NCBI GenBank assembly: GCA_963770295.1
Contig: CAVYPA010000008.1
Location: forward strand, 186,001 to 250,000
DNA: 64,000 nucleotides
Direction: 5' to 3'
Origin: AWTP1-13 sp963770295
Lineage (GTDB): Bacteria > Pseudomonadota > Alphaproteobacteria > Rhizobiales > Hyphomicrobiaceae
Below the pieces are notes generated by a model. The model saw nothing but the letters and a program-made list of their open reading frames with translations. It did not search any database and was not told the origin of the DNA. The position numbers were made by a program, and so were the translations under genes. Of this stretch, positions 25,201 to 38,965 are shown piece by piece (position 1 is the stretch's first letter; the number at the start of each line of letters is the position of its first letter).

Positions 25201-28200
25201 GTTCGAGTCCGTGGAAGGTCTGTCGGGATCAAAGTTCAGCGACATCCTGCGCGGCGACGATGCTGACGCCGCCGTGATCGCCGCCTCCGGCTTCACGGGC
25301 AGCGTGCTTACTAACATTGCGCTCATCGATGGCCTGCAGGAGTTCCTCGACACGATCCTCGGCGCGCCCGTGACCTCGTTCGGCGCGGGCAACATCATTT
25401 TGGGTGGCGACGGCAGCGATATCATCGAGGGTCGCGGCGGCGACGACCTCATCGACGGCGACCGCTGGCTCAACGTGCGCATCAGTGTGCGTGCAAATCC
25501 GGACGGCAGCGGCGCCGAGCTCTTCAGCGTCGACAGCATGACCGACCTGACTGCGCGCGTGTTCGCTGGCGAGATCAATCCAGGCCAACTCGTCATCGTC
25601 CGCGAAATCTTGCCGGCGGCCGCCTTCCCGGAGGCGGCTCAAGACTTCGACACGGCCCTGTTCTCCGACGTCCGTGCCAACTACACCTTCAGCGTCGACG
25701 ACGGGGGCACGGCTGACGACTTCAGCGATGACGTCGTGACCGTCACCCATATCATCGATGATGGCGGCGTGCTTGTTCCTGGCCCGGACGGTACTGACCG
25801 GCTCATGAACATCGAGCGGCTACAGTTTTCCGATCAAGCGGTCGTGCTCGCAGGCTTGAACGACGCGCCGGTGGGCTTACTGACAATCAGCGACGCCACG
25901 CCGGCCGAGGAGCAACTTCTGACCGTCTCGATTGCCGGCGTAACTGATGCGGACAACGTCAGTCCTAGCAATCCGACCGGTGCTATCACCGGCCCCGTCT
26001 CCTACGTCTGGCAGGTCGACACTCGCGGGGACGGCGTCTTTGAGGACATAATCCAGGCCACCGGGTTGGGGGACGTGCGTGCCACCGGCCCGACTTTTAC
26101 CCCGGGCGATGCCGAGGCCGGCCTCGCGCTGCGCGTTAAGGCACTGTACCAGGACGCCAATGGGGTGCTGGAGACCGTGTTCTCGGCAGCAACGGCAGCG
26201 GTTACCAACATCAACGATGCGCCTGTTGGCACAGTGGCGATCTCCGATGCCTCGCCGACGGAAACCCTGACCCTCACCGTCAGCAACTCGTTCTCGGACG
26301 CCGATGGTCTTGACGCAGCCGTGTTCTCATACCAATGGCAGCGGCTGGACGGGGCGGTTTGGGTGAACGTTGGGGCGGATTTACCTCAGTTCGCACCCAC
26401 GCAGGCTGAGGTCGGCCACCGCCTCCGTGTGATCGTCAGCTACACGGACGACCAAGGTACCGCCGAGACTGTGACCTCTGCGGCCACGGGCCCGGTCGGC
26501 GACTTCATCCCCGCCAATCCGGCCGCGCAGAGCCTCACGGGCACTGCATTTGATGACTTGATCCTGGGCGGCGCCGGCGGCGATGTCATCGATGCGCTGG
26601 CTGGAGATGACACCATCGACGGTGGCACGATCGCGGACCTGATCGATGCCGGCGCCGGCAATGACACCATCAATTACACGATGGGTCAGGGCGCGGACAC
26701 CGTCATGGGCGGGTTGGGGACCGACCGGCTCAACATCTTCGGCGGCGACGGCAACGACCAGCTGGATGTGGTGCTCACAGCCGGGACCATCAGCAACGTG
26801 GAAAACGGCGCGATTAGCGGCGTGGAGCAGTTCACGGCCAATCTGGGGGGTGGCACCAACACGCTGAGCTACGGCGCTGCCACGACGAGTTCGGTCACAG
26901 TGAATCTGGCCGCGGGCCTCACGGGTGTGGCCACCGGTTTCGTCTCCATCGCCGGCATCCAGAACGTAACGGGCGGCGCCGGCAACGATCTGATCACGGG
27001 CAATGCAAACGCGAATGTCTTGAGCGGTGGCAATGGCAACGACACCTTCTTTGCCACCATGGGTGACGGCAACGACACCATGAACGGCGGGAACGCAGGT
27101 GGTGTCGACACGGTCGACTTCTCGGCAACAACGGGCGGAGCCATTATTACTACGGTGGGGTCGCTCGGTGGTCTCGCGACCGGAAACGATGTCTTCACCT
27201 CGATTGAGAACATTATCGGCAGCCAGGGTGACGACACCATCACTTTCAATGGCGGCATCAATGTTCTCGACGGGCAAGGTGGCAACGACACCATCAACGC
27301 CGGCGCTGCCAACGATATCGTGCGTGGTGGGTCTGGCAACGATACGCTCAACGGCGAAGCCGGTGCCGATACACTCGACGGCGAGGAAGGTAACGATACG
27401 CTCATTGGTGGGGCAGGCAACGACACCGTCGACGGCGGTGACGGCAGCGACACGGTGATGTACACCATCGGTGATGGTGCCGACATGGTCAACGACACCG
27501 GCGGCTCAGGTGCCGACACGCTGAGCATCGTCGACAATGGCGGCGGCAACGTGTTGGACGTGACCTGGAATGGTACCAACCTTACGTTCGAGGGCGGGAC
27601 CATTGCCGGTATCGAAAGCGTTACGGCCAACATGGGCGGCGGCATCGATAGGTTCAGCTATGCTGGCTCGACGGCGGGGGTCGTAGTCGATCTCGGAGCC
27701 GGGACGGCTACCGGCTTCGCCTCGGTCGCCGGCATCGAAAACGTCACCGGTGGCACGGGTGCCGACAATCTGACGGGCGATGCAGGAGCCAATATTCTCG
27801 CCGGTGGTGGCGGAAACGACATCTATCATGTCGGCGACGGCGACACCGTCACGGAAGCGGTTGGCGGCGGCACGGATACAGTGTTCAGCTCGGCAACCAA
27901 CTTTACCTTGGGTGTCAACGTCGAGAACTTGACGATCGAGGGCGCAGGCCTCAACGGCGCCGGCAACGGGGTTGCCAACATCATCAGCGGCAACGGCAAT
28001 AACAACCTCCTCACCGGCGGTGGCGGTGCCGACACGCTGATTGGCAACGACGGTGCTGACACCCTCAACGGCGATGCTGGCAACGACGTGCTAACCGGTG
28101 GGCTCGGCGACGACACCATGGATGGTGGTGCCAATTTCGACACGTTCGTGTTCAGCAGCGGCTTCGGCGCCGATACCATCAATGGTTTCGATGCCATTGG

Positions 28201-28396
28201 TGGCGGCACGCTCGCCAATCAGGATCTGCTCGATGTTTCCGGATTTGTGGGACCGAATGAAATCAACGCTGGCAATTTCGCCACGCGCGTCAGCATCGAT
28301 GTCATTTCCGGCAATACGGTCGTTACGATCGACGGCAATACGATTACGCTGAACGGTGTCGCCGCGGGAGTTACGCAGCAAGATTTCATCCTTTAG
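17386..28396 (+). CDS. Giant RTX protein with two tandem animal-type haem peroxidase modules; frame broken at three points
   Basis: Read through three one-base shifts, this gene encodes about 3,670 residues. The order is haem peroxidase 1, RTX block, Ig/cadherin-like domain, haem peroxidase 2, RTX block, two Ig/cadherin-like domains, long RTX array, and a type I secretion C terminus ending DFIL. Both peroxidase copies keep the distal FGQFFDHGLD, the EHNRL motif and the proximal YRFGHSML. The family is the peroxidase-cyclooxygenase superfamily, whose RTX-bearing bacterial members are called peroxicins. No signal peptide is present, as expected for type I secretion. Frame shifts lie at 19171-19180 (+1), 19508 (+1; GAA-G-TCTCTC) and 24959-24965 (-1). 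Between them the frame is open and both modules align throughout, so the breaks are either sequencing errors or very recent. No HlyB/HlyD/TolC genes are nearby. Confidence 0.88.
19509..25142 (+). CDS. RTX peroxidase, reading segment 2: end of module 1, RTX, Ig-like, module 2, RTX
   Basis: This segment resumes at SLVNFIAAYGTH. It completes peroxidase 1 (GLAEKQMPFGGLLGSTF, NNSFAKLIMANTNTTHLP) and runs through an RTX block of GGxGxDxxx nonapeptides at about 20230-20760 and 21060-21130. An Ig/cadherin-like domain at 21475-21810 contains VTAAGVTDADN. The second peroxidase spans about 21860-24430, with distal His at codon 22419 and proximal His at codon 23529. A second RTX block at 24555-24900 nearly copies the first. 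The frame is lost at 24959-24965, where NFDVRG should continue as DSIVGNDVF, and the last 60 codons are spurious. Confidence 0.82.
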   Translation, partial: SLVNFIAAYGTHSSITSALTLADKRLAANLLVFGDIDPDGIPDNGDETLAPTDRLEFLNSVGDYASLPSGETVTGLDDVDLWIGGLAEKQMPFGGLLGSTFNFVFETQLENLQNGDRFYYLARTAGLNFLTELENNSFAKLIMANTNTTHLPADVFSTPAFILEVDQSQQFNANVFNDPGADGILGDDPSTVGVDESADDVATPNEDPLGGGAITPLVIRDNPATPGSDTNYLQYTGPDHVVLGGTAGNDIIVSSIGDDTLWGDDGNDRLEGGDGVDNIEGGDGDDIITDLGGDDVLKGNEGNDVIHGGNGFNLLLGGAGSDFIITGEDVSETFGGTGNDFVYGAQMNLPTFGNEGDDWIEIGTSDGAGGDNFDPQEDSDIIGHDVFITGGGFDEVDGEGGDDIMVGSDGEDHFGGGGGFDWASYKSETLGGVTVDLNVNDRIEPPVTPSASGILDRFADVEGLSGSKFSDVLRGDDADAAEINIAGPLNGVLTNINLISGLQGLLGAGVTSFGSGNIILGGDGSDIIEGRGGDDLIDGDRMLNVRVSVRHPITGEEIRSVDSIAELIPDMLAGTINPGQLQIVREILPGSGGFNFDTAVFSGAQADYAIFVNDDGSVTVSDIVVGRDGSDRLLNIERLQFTDGTRVLVPGLNSEPVGQPTISDDTPAVNQLLNVTAAGVTDADNGGTGAISNAFYVWQVERDPVGAPGVFEDIVDETSGNPTTASGATFRVTPDLDGLVLRVKVIYQDANGVLETAFSAETDPVDGLVAPPVVAPSGETIVDSPGNGLHLIKSDLEFILKQILIAEGNLDGDVLDAIANPRLPFGLRTVDGSFNNLLLNQTEFGAADNDFPLLLEQIFRNDLDGDQFDANGPAPGGVVTNTNYASTVDVVDADPRIISNLIVDQTDSNPAAVAAAAGNDGAQTVVSPGLDGVFGTADDRDVFFIPNVTPDEGLSAPFNAWFTFFGQFFDHGLDLVDKGGNGTIYIPLQADDPLFNPASPQTNFMVLTRATNTAVHAGADGDFGTTDDVHFHNNQTTPFVDQNQTYTSHASHQVFLREYEFGSDGKTAATGRLIDGANGGIANWGEVKAQAAQYLGIQLTDLDIFDVPLLATDAYGNFIPGINGFAQVVTDRGLVEGVAGGLDLHTIMVDGQPATVGRSGHAFLNDIAHNAVPGTVFDTDGNPATPGTSVVQADAGDIAGNSIATDFAGRKVAYDDELLNAHFVTGDGRGNENIGLTTVHFVFHAEHNRLVDHIKQVVMASNDPAFIAQWHLPDGSWDGERLFQAARFGTEMQYQHLVFEEFARKVQPQVDVFLAEGQGYDTTINPAIVAEFAHVVYRFGHSMLTETVDRFDPNFGLVNGDEQIGLIAAFLNPLEFTASGLTATGFDDAVAAGAIIRGVTRQVGNEIDEFVTEALRNNLLGLPLDLPTINLVRGRDTGVPSLNEARAQFYQWTGDSQLKPYTSWADFAQHIKHEESLINFVAAYGTHISITSATTTAGKRAAAYALVYGEGGLDGDPDTPEDSPTVLVPPDRLAFLNGPAVTTGVNAIDLWIGGLAEKQMPFGGLLGSTFNYVFENQMEKLQNGDRFYYLERTAGLNFLTELENNSFAKLIMANTNATHLPGDVFSTPAFILEVNDAVQYTGLGDGRDDPTDEDGAALVIRNNPGTEAPDPNYLQYIGEDHVVLGGTNASDTIISSIGDDTLYGDDGDDRLEGGDGVDIIFGGTGDDIITDQGGDDNLQGQDGNDAIHGGNGINLILGGFGNDFIVTGEDESEAFGGPGNDFIFGVRPVEMIFGNEGDDWIEHGMADGSAGENFDVRGLTRSSATTSSWATPSPTGWVVKAATTLWSATVERATATSVPPASTGRSSSTITWLQTST
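24965..28396 (+). CDS. RTX peroxidase, reading segment 3: RTX arrays, Ig-like repeats, secretion C terminus
   Basis: It begins DSIVGNDVFMGD and repeats the post-RTX segment of module 1 (FESVEGLSGSKFSDILRGDDADAA). Two Ig/cadherin-like domains follow at about 25868-26210 (LLTISDATPAEEQLL) and 26224-26500 (VAISDASPTETLTL). The long C-terminal RTX array (26530-28140) has many GGAGNDTxxG nonapeptides that bind calcium as parallel beta rolls. The last 85 residues (DTFVFSSGFGADTING to QQDFIL) have the low-Lys/Arg, beta-rich character of type I secretion signals. Confidence 0.85.
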   Translation, partial: DSIVGNDVFMGDTVSDRMGGEGGDDIMVGNGGTGDRYLGASGFDWAVFQHDNLAANVDMNLRAFDETPVPLSVASTLARFESVEGLSGSKFSDILRGDDADAAVIAASGFTGSVLTNIALIDGLQEFLDTILGAPVTSFGAGNIILGGDGSDIIEGRGGDDLIDGDRWLNVRISVRANPDGSGAELFSVDSMTDLTARVFAGEINPGQLVIVREILPAAAFPEAAQDFDTALFSDVRANYTFSVDDGGTADDFSDDVVTVTHIIDDGGVLVPGPDGTDRLMNIERLQFSDQAVVLAGLNDAPVGLLTISDATPAEEQLLTVSIAGVTDADNVSPSNPTGAITGPVSYVWQVDTRGDGVFEDIIQATGLGDVRATGPTFTPGDAEAGLALRVKALYQDANGVLETVFSAATAAVTNINDAPVGTVAISDASPTETLTLTVSNSFSDADGLDAAVFSYQWQRLDGAVWVNVGADLPQFAPTQAEVGHRLRVIVSYTDDQGTAETVTSAATGPVGDFIPANPAAQSLTGTAFDDLILGGAGGDVIDALAGDDTIDGGTIADLIDAGAGNDTINYTMGQGADTVMGGLGTDRLNIFGGDGNDQLDVVLTAGTISNVENGAISGVEQFTANLGGGTNTLSYGAATTSSVTVNLAAGLTGVATGFVSIAGIQNVTGGAGNDLITGNANANVLSGGNGNDTFFATMGDGNDTMNGGNAGGVDTVDFSATTGGAIITTVGSLGGLATGNDVFTSIENIIGSQGDDTITFNGGINVLDGQGGNDTINAGAANDIVRGGSGNDTLNGEAGADTLDGEEGNDTLIGGAGNDTVDGGDGSDTVMYTIGDGADMVNDTGGSGADTLSIVDNGGGNVLDVTWNGTNLTFEGGTIAGIESVTANMGGGIDRFSYAGSTAGVVVDLGAGTATGFASVAGIENVTGGTGADNLTGDAGANILAGGGGNDIYHVGDGDTVTEAVGGGTDTVFSSATNFTLGVNVENLTIEGAGLNGAGNGVANIISGNGNNNLLTGGGGADTLIGNDGADTLNGDAGNDVLTGGLGDDTMDGGANFDTFVFSSGFGADTINGFDAIGGGTLANQDLLDVSGFVGPNEINAGNFATRVSIDVISGNTVVTIDGNTITLNGVAAGVTQQDFIL

Positions 28397-28406
28397 TCAC
28401 TGGTCC

Positions 28407-28435
28407 GCGGGCGGCCTCAGCACGAGGCCGCCCGC
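28407..28435 (+). terminator. Hairpin after the RTX peroxidase gene
   Basis: A perfect 12-bp stem GCGGGCGGCCTC / GAGGCCGCCCGC with a 5-base loop starts 11 bases after the RTX stop codon. There is no clear T-tract, so termination efficiency is uncertain. Confidence 0.55.
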
Positions 28436-28528
28436 GCCGTCCCTCTCGTAAACGAGAGCAGCGGTAGAAGTGCGTGGCCTCACAACGGCCAGAACTCACC
28501 AGCCGGCCTAGCGCCATGACCCTTAGTC

Positions 28529-28837
28529 GTGATGACCGCATGCCGCCCATGCTTGTCCTGGCGCATAGGCGCGCTAACGCTGGCGCTTCCGACCGCAGCT
28601 TTCGCGGTCCCCGATCCCGAACACCCCACCGCATTGGACCTGGTCGTGCAGGCCGCGCTCGTCGTCTTCATGGCCGCACTCTTCATTAATGTCGTCCTCT
28701 CCGTCGTTGCTATCCTCGGCGACGGGGAAATCTCCGATCCGGCGGATGATCGAACCCAACGCTTTACCAGCCCGCCGGAGCGAGGTCCTTCGTTGGCAGA
28801 GCGAGCGGCAAAGGCGCCGGAAGCAAAGGTCGAGTAG
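28529..28837 (+). CDS. Small membrane protein with N-terminal signal
   Basis: A 102-residue hypothetical protein. A signal-peptide-like start (WRIGALTLALPTAAFA, cleavage after AFA) is followed by one transmembrane helix (VVQAALVVFMAALFINVVLSVVAIL) and a hydrophilic, Pro/Ala-rich tail. The start is GTG 28529 or ATG 28532. I do not recognise a family. It lies 130 bases downstream of the RTX gene. Confidence 0.55.
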   Translation: MMTACRPCLSWRIGALTLALPTAAFAVPDPEHPTALDLVVQAALVVFMAALFINVVLSVVAILGDGEISDPADDRTQRFTSPPERGPSLAERAAKAPEAKVE

Positions 28838-28963
28838 GCGCCTCCTTCGAGCAGAAGCGGCGTAGGCCCGCCGCTTCCTACCCTAGGCTAGAGCCACCTG
28901 GGGTGGGCTCTCTTGCTTAAGGTTTCGTTAGCGCCTGTCTCATAGATTTCGCCTAACGGCTCA

Positions 28964-29575
28964 ATGGGATGCGACATGTTCGGGCGCTGTTGGCACATTG
29001 CGCCAGTTTTGGCCGTGGCTCTCAAGCTGTGCGGCTGCAGCTCCTTTGCCAGCTATCCAGCGCCGATGGACATCGGCAGCGATGCGGCAGCACGGTCCTT
29101 GAAGGATGCCTGGACGCCAACGGTTGCGGTAACGAGTGTGGGAGCGACCACGATGCGCAAGCCACGCTTGCCGTATGCGCCCGCCCAACCGCAAACTGCC
29201 GCCACCTGCACGAGCGACAGCGAGTGCGTTATGATCCTTGCCGCCTTGATCAACGACCCGATGCGGCGATGGATCGGCCAGCCCCAGACCGCGGCCGAAT
29301 ATGCCAACGGCACTCGCTTTTTTGCCTATCGCGCCTTGCGCACCCTGTTGAGCTGTCGTCAGCTCAAACGGGCCATGGACGATACCAAACTTGCGGCCAC
29401 CCGCCTGCAGGCTCCCGCGCTCGGCGTTTCGGTGGCGCAAGCGGCAAGGGCGCTTTCGCTGTCCACGGCCGTGGGGACCGAACTAGGCACCGAAATCTCC
29501 GGACGCTGCCGCGCCACGCCTCCCCATACCCAGGCGCGCGCCGCTTGGGTGCCCTCGAGCGAGCGGGCCACTTAG
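28964..29575 (+). CDS. Putative exported or lipoprotein of unknown function
   Basis: A 203-residue protein. The N terminus APVLAVALKLCGCSSF has a hydrophobic run ending in LCGC-S, an imperfect lipobox, so it may be a lipoprotein. A Cys pair (CTSDSEC) occurs near residues 82-88 and a helical Ala-rich region near the C terminus. No family is recognised. The ATG at 28964 could be replaced by the ATG at 28976. It converges with the kinase gene, the stops lying two bases apart. Confidence 0.6.
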   Translation: MGCDMFGRCWHIAPVLAVALKLCGCSSFASYPAPMDIGSDAAARSLKDAWTPTVAVTSVGATTMRKPRLPYAPAQPQTAATCTSDSECVMILAALINDPMRRWIGQPQTAAEYANGTRFFAYRALRTLLSCRQLKRAMDDTKLAATRLQAPALGVSVAQAARALSLSTAVGTELGTEISGRCRATPPHTQARAAWVPSSERAT

Positions 29576-29577
29576 GC

Positions 29578-31491
29578 TCAGTTGGCGGAGATGCTCCTGC
29601 ACAGCCCGGGTTGATCCTCGAGCAGCCGCGCAATAATGCGCCGAACATCGGCAAGCACGTAGGGCTTGCTCAGACGCGGCATCTTGCGCAAGTGCTCCGG
29701 CAGCACGGCGGTGTCCGAATAGCCCGTGACAAAGGCGAAGGGCACCTTGCGGGCGATCAGTTCGTCGGCGATCGGCGCGCTGGTGTCGCGACCGAGGCTC
29801 ACATCCACCAGGGCCAGATCGATGGTCTCATCCTTGGCCAAAGACAAGCCGGCCTGTAGCGAGCGCGCCGGCCCGACCACCGTGTGGCCCACGCTTTCGA
29901 GGTCCGCCTGCAGCTGCAGGGCCACCAGGGCTTCATCCTCGATGACAAGGATGCGCGAACGGGAGGTGCGCGCCCGCTCGCCCGGGCTTGGTGGGGCGGC
30001 ATCGGCGGTGTGCATTTGGCGCGGCGCTGCGGGCCGGACATTGTGCTGCATCACGAAGGGCCCCTTGAGGGCGTATTCGAAGCCCGTTCGTTCGAACCGA
30101 CACTCGGCCAGCGCGCCGACGTCGGAGGCCGCCGCCTTGAGAACGGTGAGGCCAAAGCCTTGCGTCGTCGGTTGTGTGACGGTGGGACCGGCCTCTTCGC
30201 GCCAGGCCAGCTGCAGATGCGGGCGCGGCGCGGCAACGTCAATGGTCCAGGAGATCAGGACGTGGCCGGCAGGCGTGGAAAGGGCGCCATGTTTGAGCGC
30301 ATTCGTCGCCAGCTCGTGCAGGGTCAGGGCCAAGGATTGCGTGAGCTCGGGCAACACCCAGGCTGCCTCACCGTCGATGCGGATGTTGTCTTTGGCGCGG
30401 GTCAGAAACGGTGTGAGCACTTCGGTTACGAGCTCGCGCAGATCCGTCCCTGCCCAGGCGCCGCGTGCCAACAGGGCGTGTGCCTGGGACATTGCCTGGA
30501 TCCGCCCGTCGAGCGCCTGCACGAACGAGCCGACCGTGGCCGCACGATGGCTGGAGAGGTGGGCAACCGCCGATACGTTGCTCAGGGTGTTTTTGACGCG
30601 ATGGTCGAGTTCGGCCATCAGCAGGCGTTGACGCTCTTCCGCTTGCTTGCGCTCGGTGATGTCGAGCGCGGTGCCGATGACGCGCCAGCCGCTGCGCGCC
30701 GGCCGTCCGACAGGCATCGCTTGGCCCCGGTCCAACAGCCAGCGCACGCTACCATCGGGGCGCACAATCCTAAATTCAAGGGTGCGGCGGTCTGCCGCCG
30801 AGCTGAAGCCTTGAACGTGCCGGGCGACCAGGTCGCGGTCGTCCGGGTAGACCACCTCGAGGACCCTATCGAGTGTCAATGGCTGCTCGCCCTCCAGGCC
30901 GGCGATGCGGCGCAACGATCGCGACCAATACACCTCGCCGTCGGGCAGCTTGTAGTCATAGGTGCCGAACCCCGCCGCCTCGCTGGCGAGCCGCAGCCGC
31001 TCCTCACTTTCGCGCAGCTGCATCGTCGAGGCTTCGAGCTCGGCAGTGCGTTCGGCGACGCGGCGCTCGAGCTCGTCGTTGAGGGACTCGAGCTGCCGCG
31101 TCTTGCGGTAGAGATCGACGAAGATTCGCACCTTGGCGCGCAATATTTCCGGGATCACCGGTACTGACACGTAGTCGACTGCGCCGGTCTCATAGCCGCG
31201 AACGTGGTCGACGTCGGAAAGGTGGATGGCAGAAACGAAGATGATGGCGGTTTTCTCATAACGGGGGTGCTCGCGCAGCATCTTTGCCAGCTCGAAGCCG
31301 TCGAGTTCCGGCATGCTGACGTCGATCAGGACGACGGCCACCTCGTGCTTGAGCAGGCGCTCGAGCGCCTGGCGCGCGGATGTGGCCTTGATCAGGTTCG
31401 CGCCAAGCCCCTGCAGAATCACTTCGTAGCTCAGGAGCTTGGCCGGCTGGTCATCGACCATCAGGACGTTGACGTTCTCGTTGCTGTCCAT
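29578..31491 (-). CDS. Hybrid sensor kinase: REC-PAS-HisKA_2-HATPase-REC
   Basis: A soluble 637-residue signalling protein. The order is receiver (acceptor Asp57 in VVLIDVSMPELDG), coiled coil (about 135-170), PAS/PAC (about 175-300, ending VIGTALDITERKQAEE), HisKA_2 (LMAELDHRVKNTLSNVSAVAHLS), HATPase (ALTLHELATNALKHGALS, GFGLTVLKAAASDV) and a second receiver (ILVIEDEALVALQLQ, DLALVDVSLG). HisKA_2 kinases include the PhyK-type kinases of the alphaproteobacterial general stress response. I chose the ATG at 31491, 17 bases after the upstream kinase stop; an ATG at 31524 would overlap it. It is probably co-transcribed with the multi-HAMP kinase. Confidence 0.88.
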   Translation of the reverse strand: MDSNENVNVLMVDDQPAKLLSYEVILQGLGANLIKATSARQALERLLKHEVAVVLIDVSMPELDGFELAKMLREHPRYEKTAIIFVSAIHLSDVDHVRGYETGAVDYVSVPVIPEILRAKVRIFVDLYRKTRQLESLNDELERRVAERTAELEASTMQLRESEERLRLASEAAGFGTYDYKLPDGEVYWSRSLRRIAGLEGEQPLTLDRVLEVVYPDDRDLVARHVQGFSSAADRRTLEFRIVRPDGSVRWLLDRGQAMPVGRPARSGWRVIGTALDITERKQAEERQRLLMAELDHRVKNTLSNVSAVAHLSSHRAATVGSFVQALDGRIQAMSQAHALLARGAWAGTDLRELVTEVLTPFLTRAKDNIRIDGEAAWVLPELTQSLALTLHELATNALKHGALSTPAGHVLISWTIDVAAPRPHLQLAWREEAGPTVTQPTTQGFGLTVLKAAASDVGALAECRFERTGFEYALKGPFVMQHNVRPAAPRQMHTADAAPPSPGERARTSRSRILVIEDEALVALQLQADLESVGHTVVGPARSLQAGLSLAKDETIDLALVDVSLGRDTSAPIADELIARKVPFAFVTGYSDTAVLPEHLRKMPRLSKPYVLADVRRIIARLLEDQPGLCRSISAN

Positions 31492-31508
31492 GGTGTTAGC
31501 TCGGGCGC

Positions 31509-37809
<6,301 letters not shown>

Positions 37810-38568
37810 GCCATTCTCCCAATGCACCCAAGTTGCAGTCAAGCGCAGCCGCAAGCTGCCGAGCAGGACTAATCTTCGGGGAGAAACCAAGGCGATGTGG
37901 TTGGCCCGACGTGACCTGCGCAGGGACCAACCGAGCATCGAGATTGGCGAAATACCCCCTATATTCCGACCCTAACTTGCAGCAACGCTGGGCGGGGGAA
38001 TTGGTTCCCAAAATCGGGGGCTTTTGCGCGGTCCATCGGCCCCTTGCGCTGACGCTCGGCAGGCGCAGCAAACGCCGACGCACAGGCGAGGGCTCGGGCC
38101 GGCGCAGTTGGTACCACAACCATGCCAAAAATTATCCAGTCCGTTGAGGCGGTTGCCTTGCAGGTGAGGAGGAGCCGCAGCAAGGAGCAAAGAAACCGAG
38201 GAACCCGCGCGAAGGGTGTGCGTTTTATCGATGGCATCACATCGCTTCCCCCCGATGATGGATGCACAAAAGCGCCTTCCTCCCCCCAAGCGCAAGGCGC
38301 GGACGATGGTCAGGGCGCCTCTCCACCCCCCGAGAGGCGCCCTTTTTGCGCCCCAAGCGCAAGCCGAGCCGGAACTCAAGGCCCACCAACAGCGTTAACG
38401 CGGGGTTGTTGGCCAGCACACACGAACAGTAAAGCACACACGAATAGAAAGCGGGTCGCGCGGACCGGCCGCCCTCTCGGGAGCCGCCGGTGGCGGTCGA
38501 GGACGGCTGTGCAATGGCGACGTTGAGGTCGCGATTGCGGTTGAGTATGGGCGACGGAGGCCACGGCA
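37810..38568. other. Long intergenic region with a strong plus-strand terminator
   Basis: No protein gene is convincing in these 760 bases. The region contains the leader of the minus-strand kinase operon, two stacked hairpins near 38272-38300 and 38312-38343, and a short direct repeat CACACACGAA (about 38417 and 38438). The perfect terminator has no plus-strand gene in front of it, so a small RNA is possible. Confidence 0.5.
38312..38347 (+). terminator. Rho-independent terminator without an obvious upstream gene
   Basis: A perfect 12-bp stem AGGGCGCCTCTC / GAGAGGCGCCCT with an 8-base C-rich loop is followed directly by TTTT. On the minus strand no T-run follows the stem, so it is oriented for plus-strand transcription. 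Confidence 0.8.
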
Positions 38569-38958
38569 ATGCAACAGCTTTTCAATCAGTTGATCCAGTT
38601 CGTGCAGCAGGGCATCGCTGCCATTTTTCGCTTTGTGCAGCTGATCTGGGGCTGGTCGGTCGAGCAGATTATGCGCGTGCTCGATGCGCCTTGGCAAAAT
38701 TGGCCCTTCTGGAAACAGGTCCTGCTCGTGCTGATTGCGGCGGGCGTGGTTTGGGCGCTCTATAAGGCAGCCGCCGAGCTGTGGGAGGCGGGCGAGCGGA
38801 CGCTGGCCGCCTTCGCGGGTCTGCTCGGGGCCCTGGTGCGAACGCTGCCCAGCGTGTTGATCGCTGGAGTGATCGCCATGGGGGGCATCTGGGTGATCAA
38901 CAACTTGGATTTGTCCCGCGTGGCCTTGCCATCGTCTTGGCAATTGGGTTCGCGTTAA
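38569..38958 (+). CDS. Small membrane protein
   Basis: A 129-residue hypothetical with two or three hydrophobic helices (VLLVLIAAGVVWALY; FAGLLGALVRTLPSVLIAGVIAMGGIWVI) and an amphipathic N terminus. A strong GGAGG lies just upstream of the ATG at 38569. I recognise no family. It converges with the MFS gene, eight bases apart. Confidence 0.75.
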   Translation: MQQLFNQLIQFVQQGIAAIFRFVQLIWGWSVEQIMRVLDAPWQNWPFWKQVLLVLIAAGVVWALYKAAAELWEAGERTLAAFAGLLGALVRTLPSVLIAGVIAMGGIWVINNLDLSRVALPSSWQLGSR

Positions 38959-38965
38959 GGGCCGA

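Noticed and set aside
38122..38526. 134-codon plus-strand frame through the orphan terminator
   Set aside because: It reads through the perfect terminator hairpin and has no family similarity or clear ribosome binding site.
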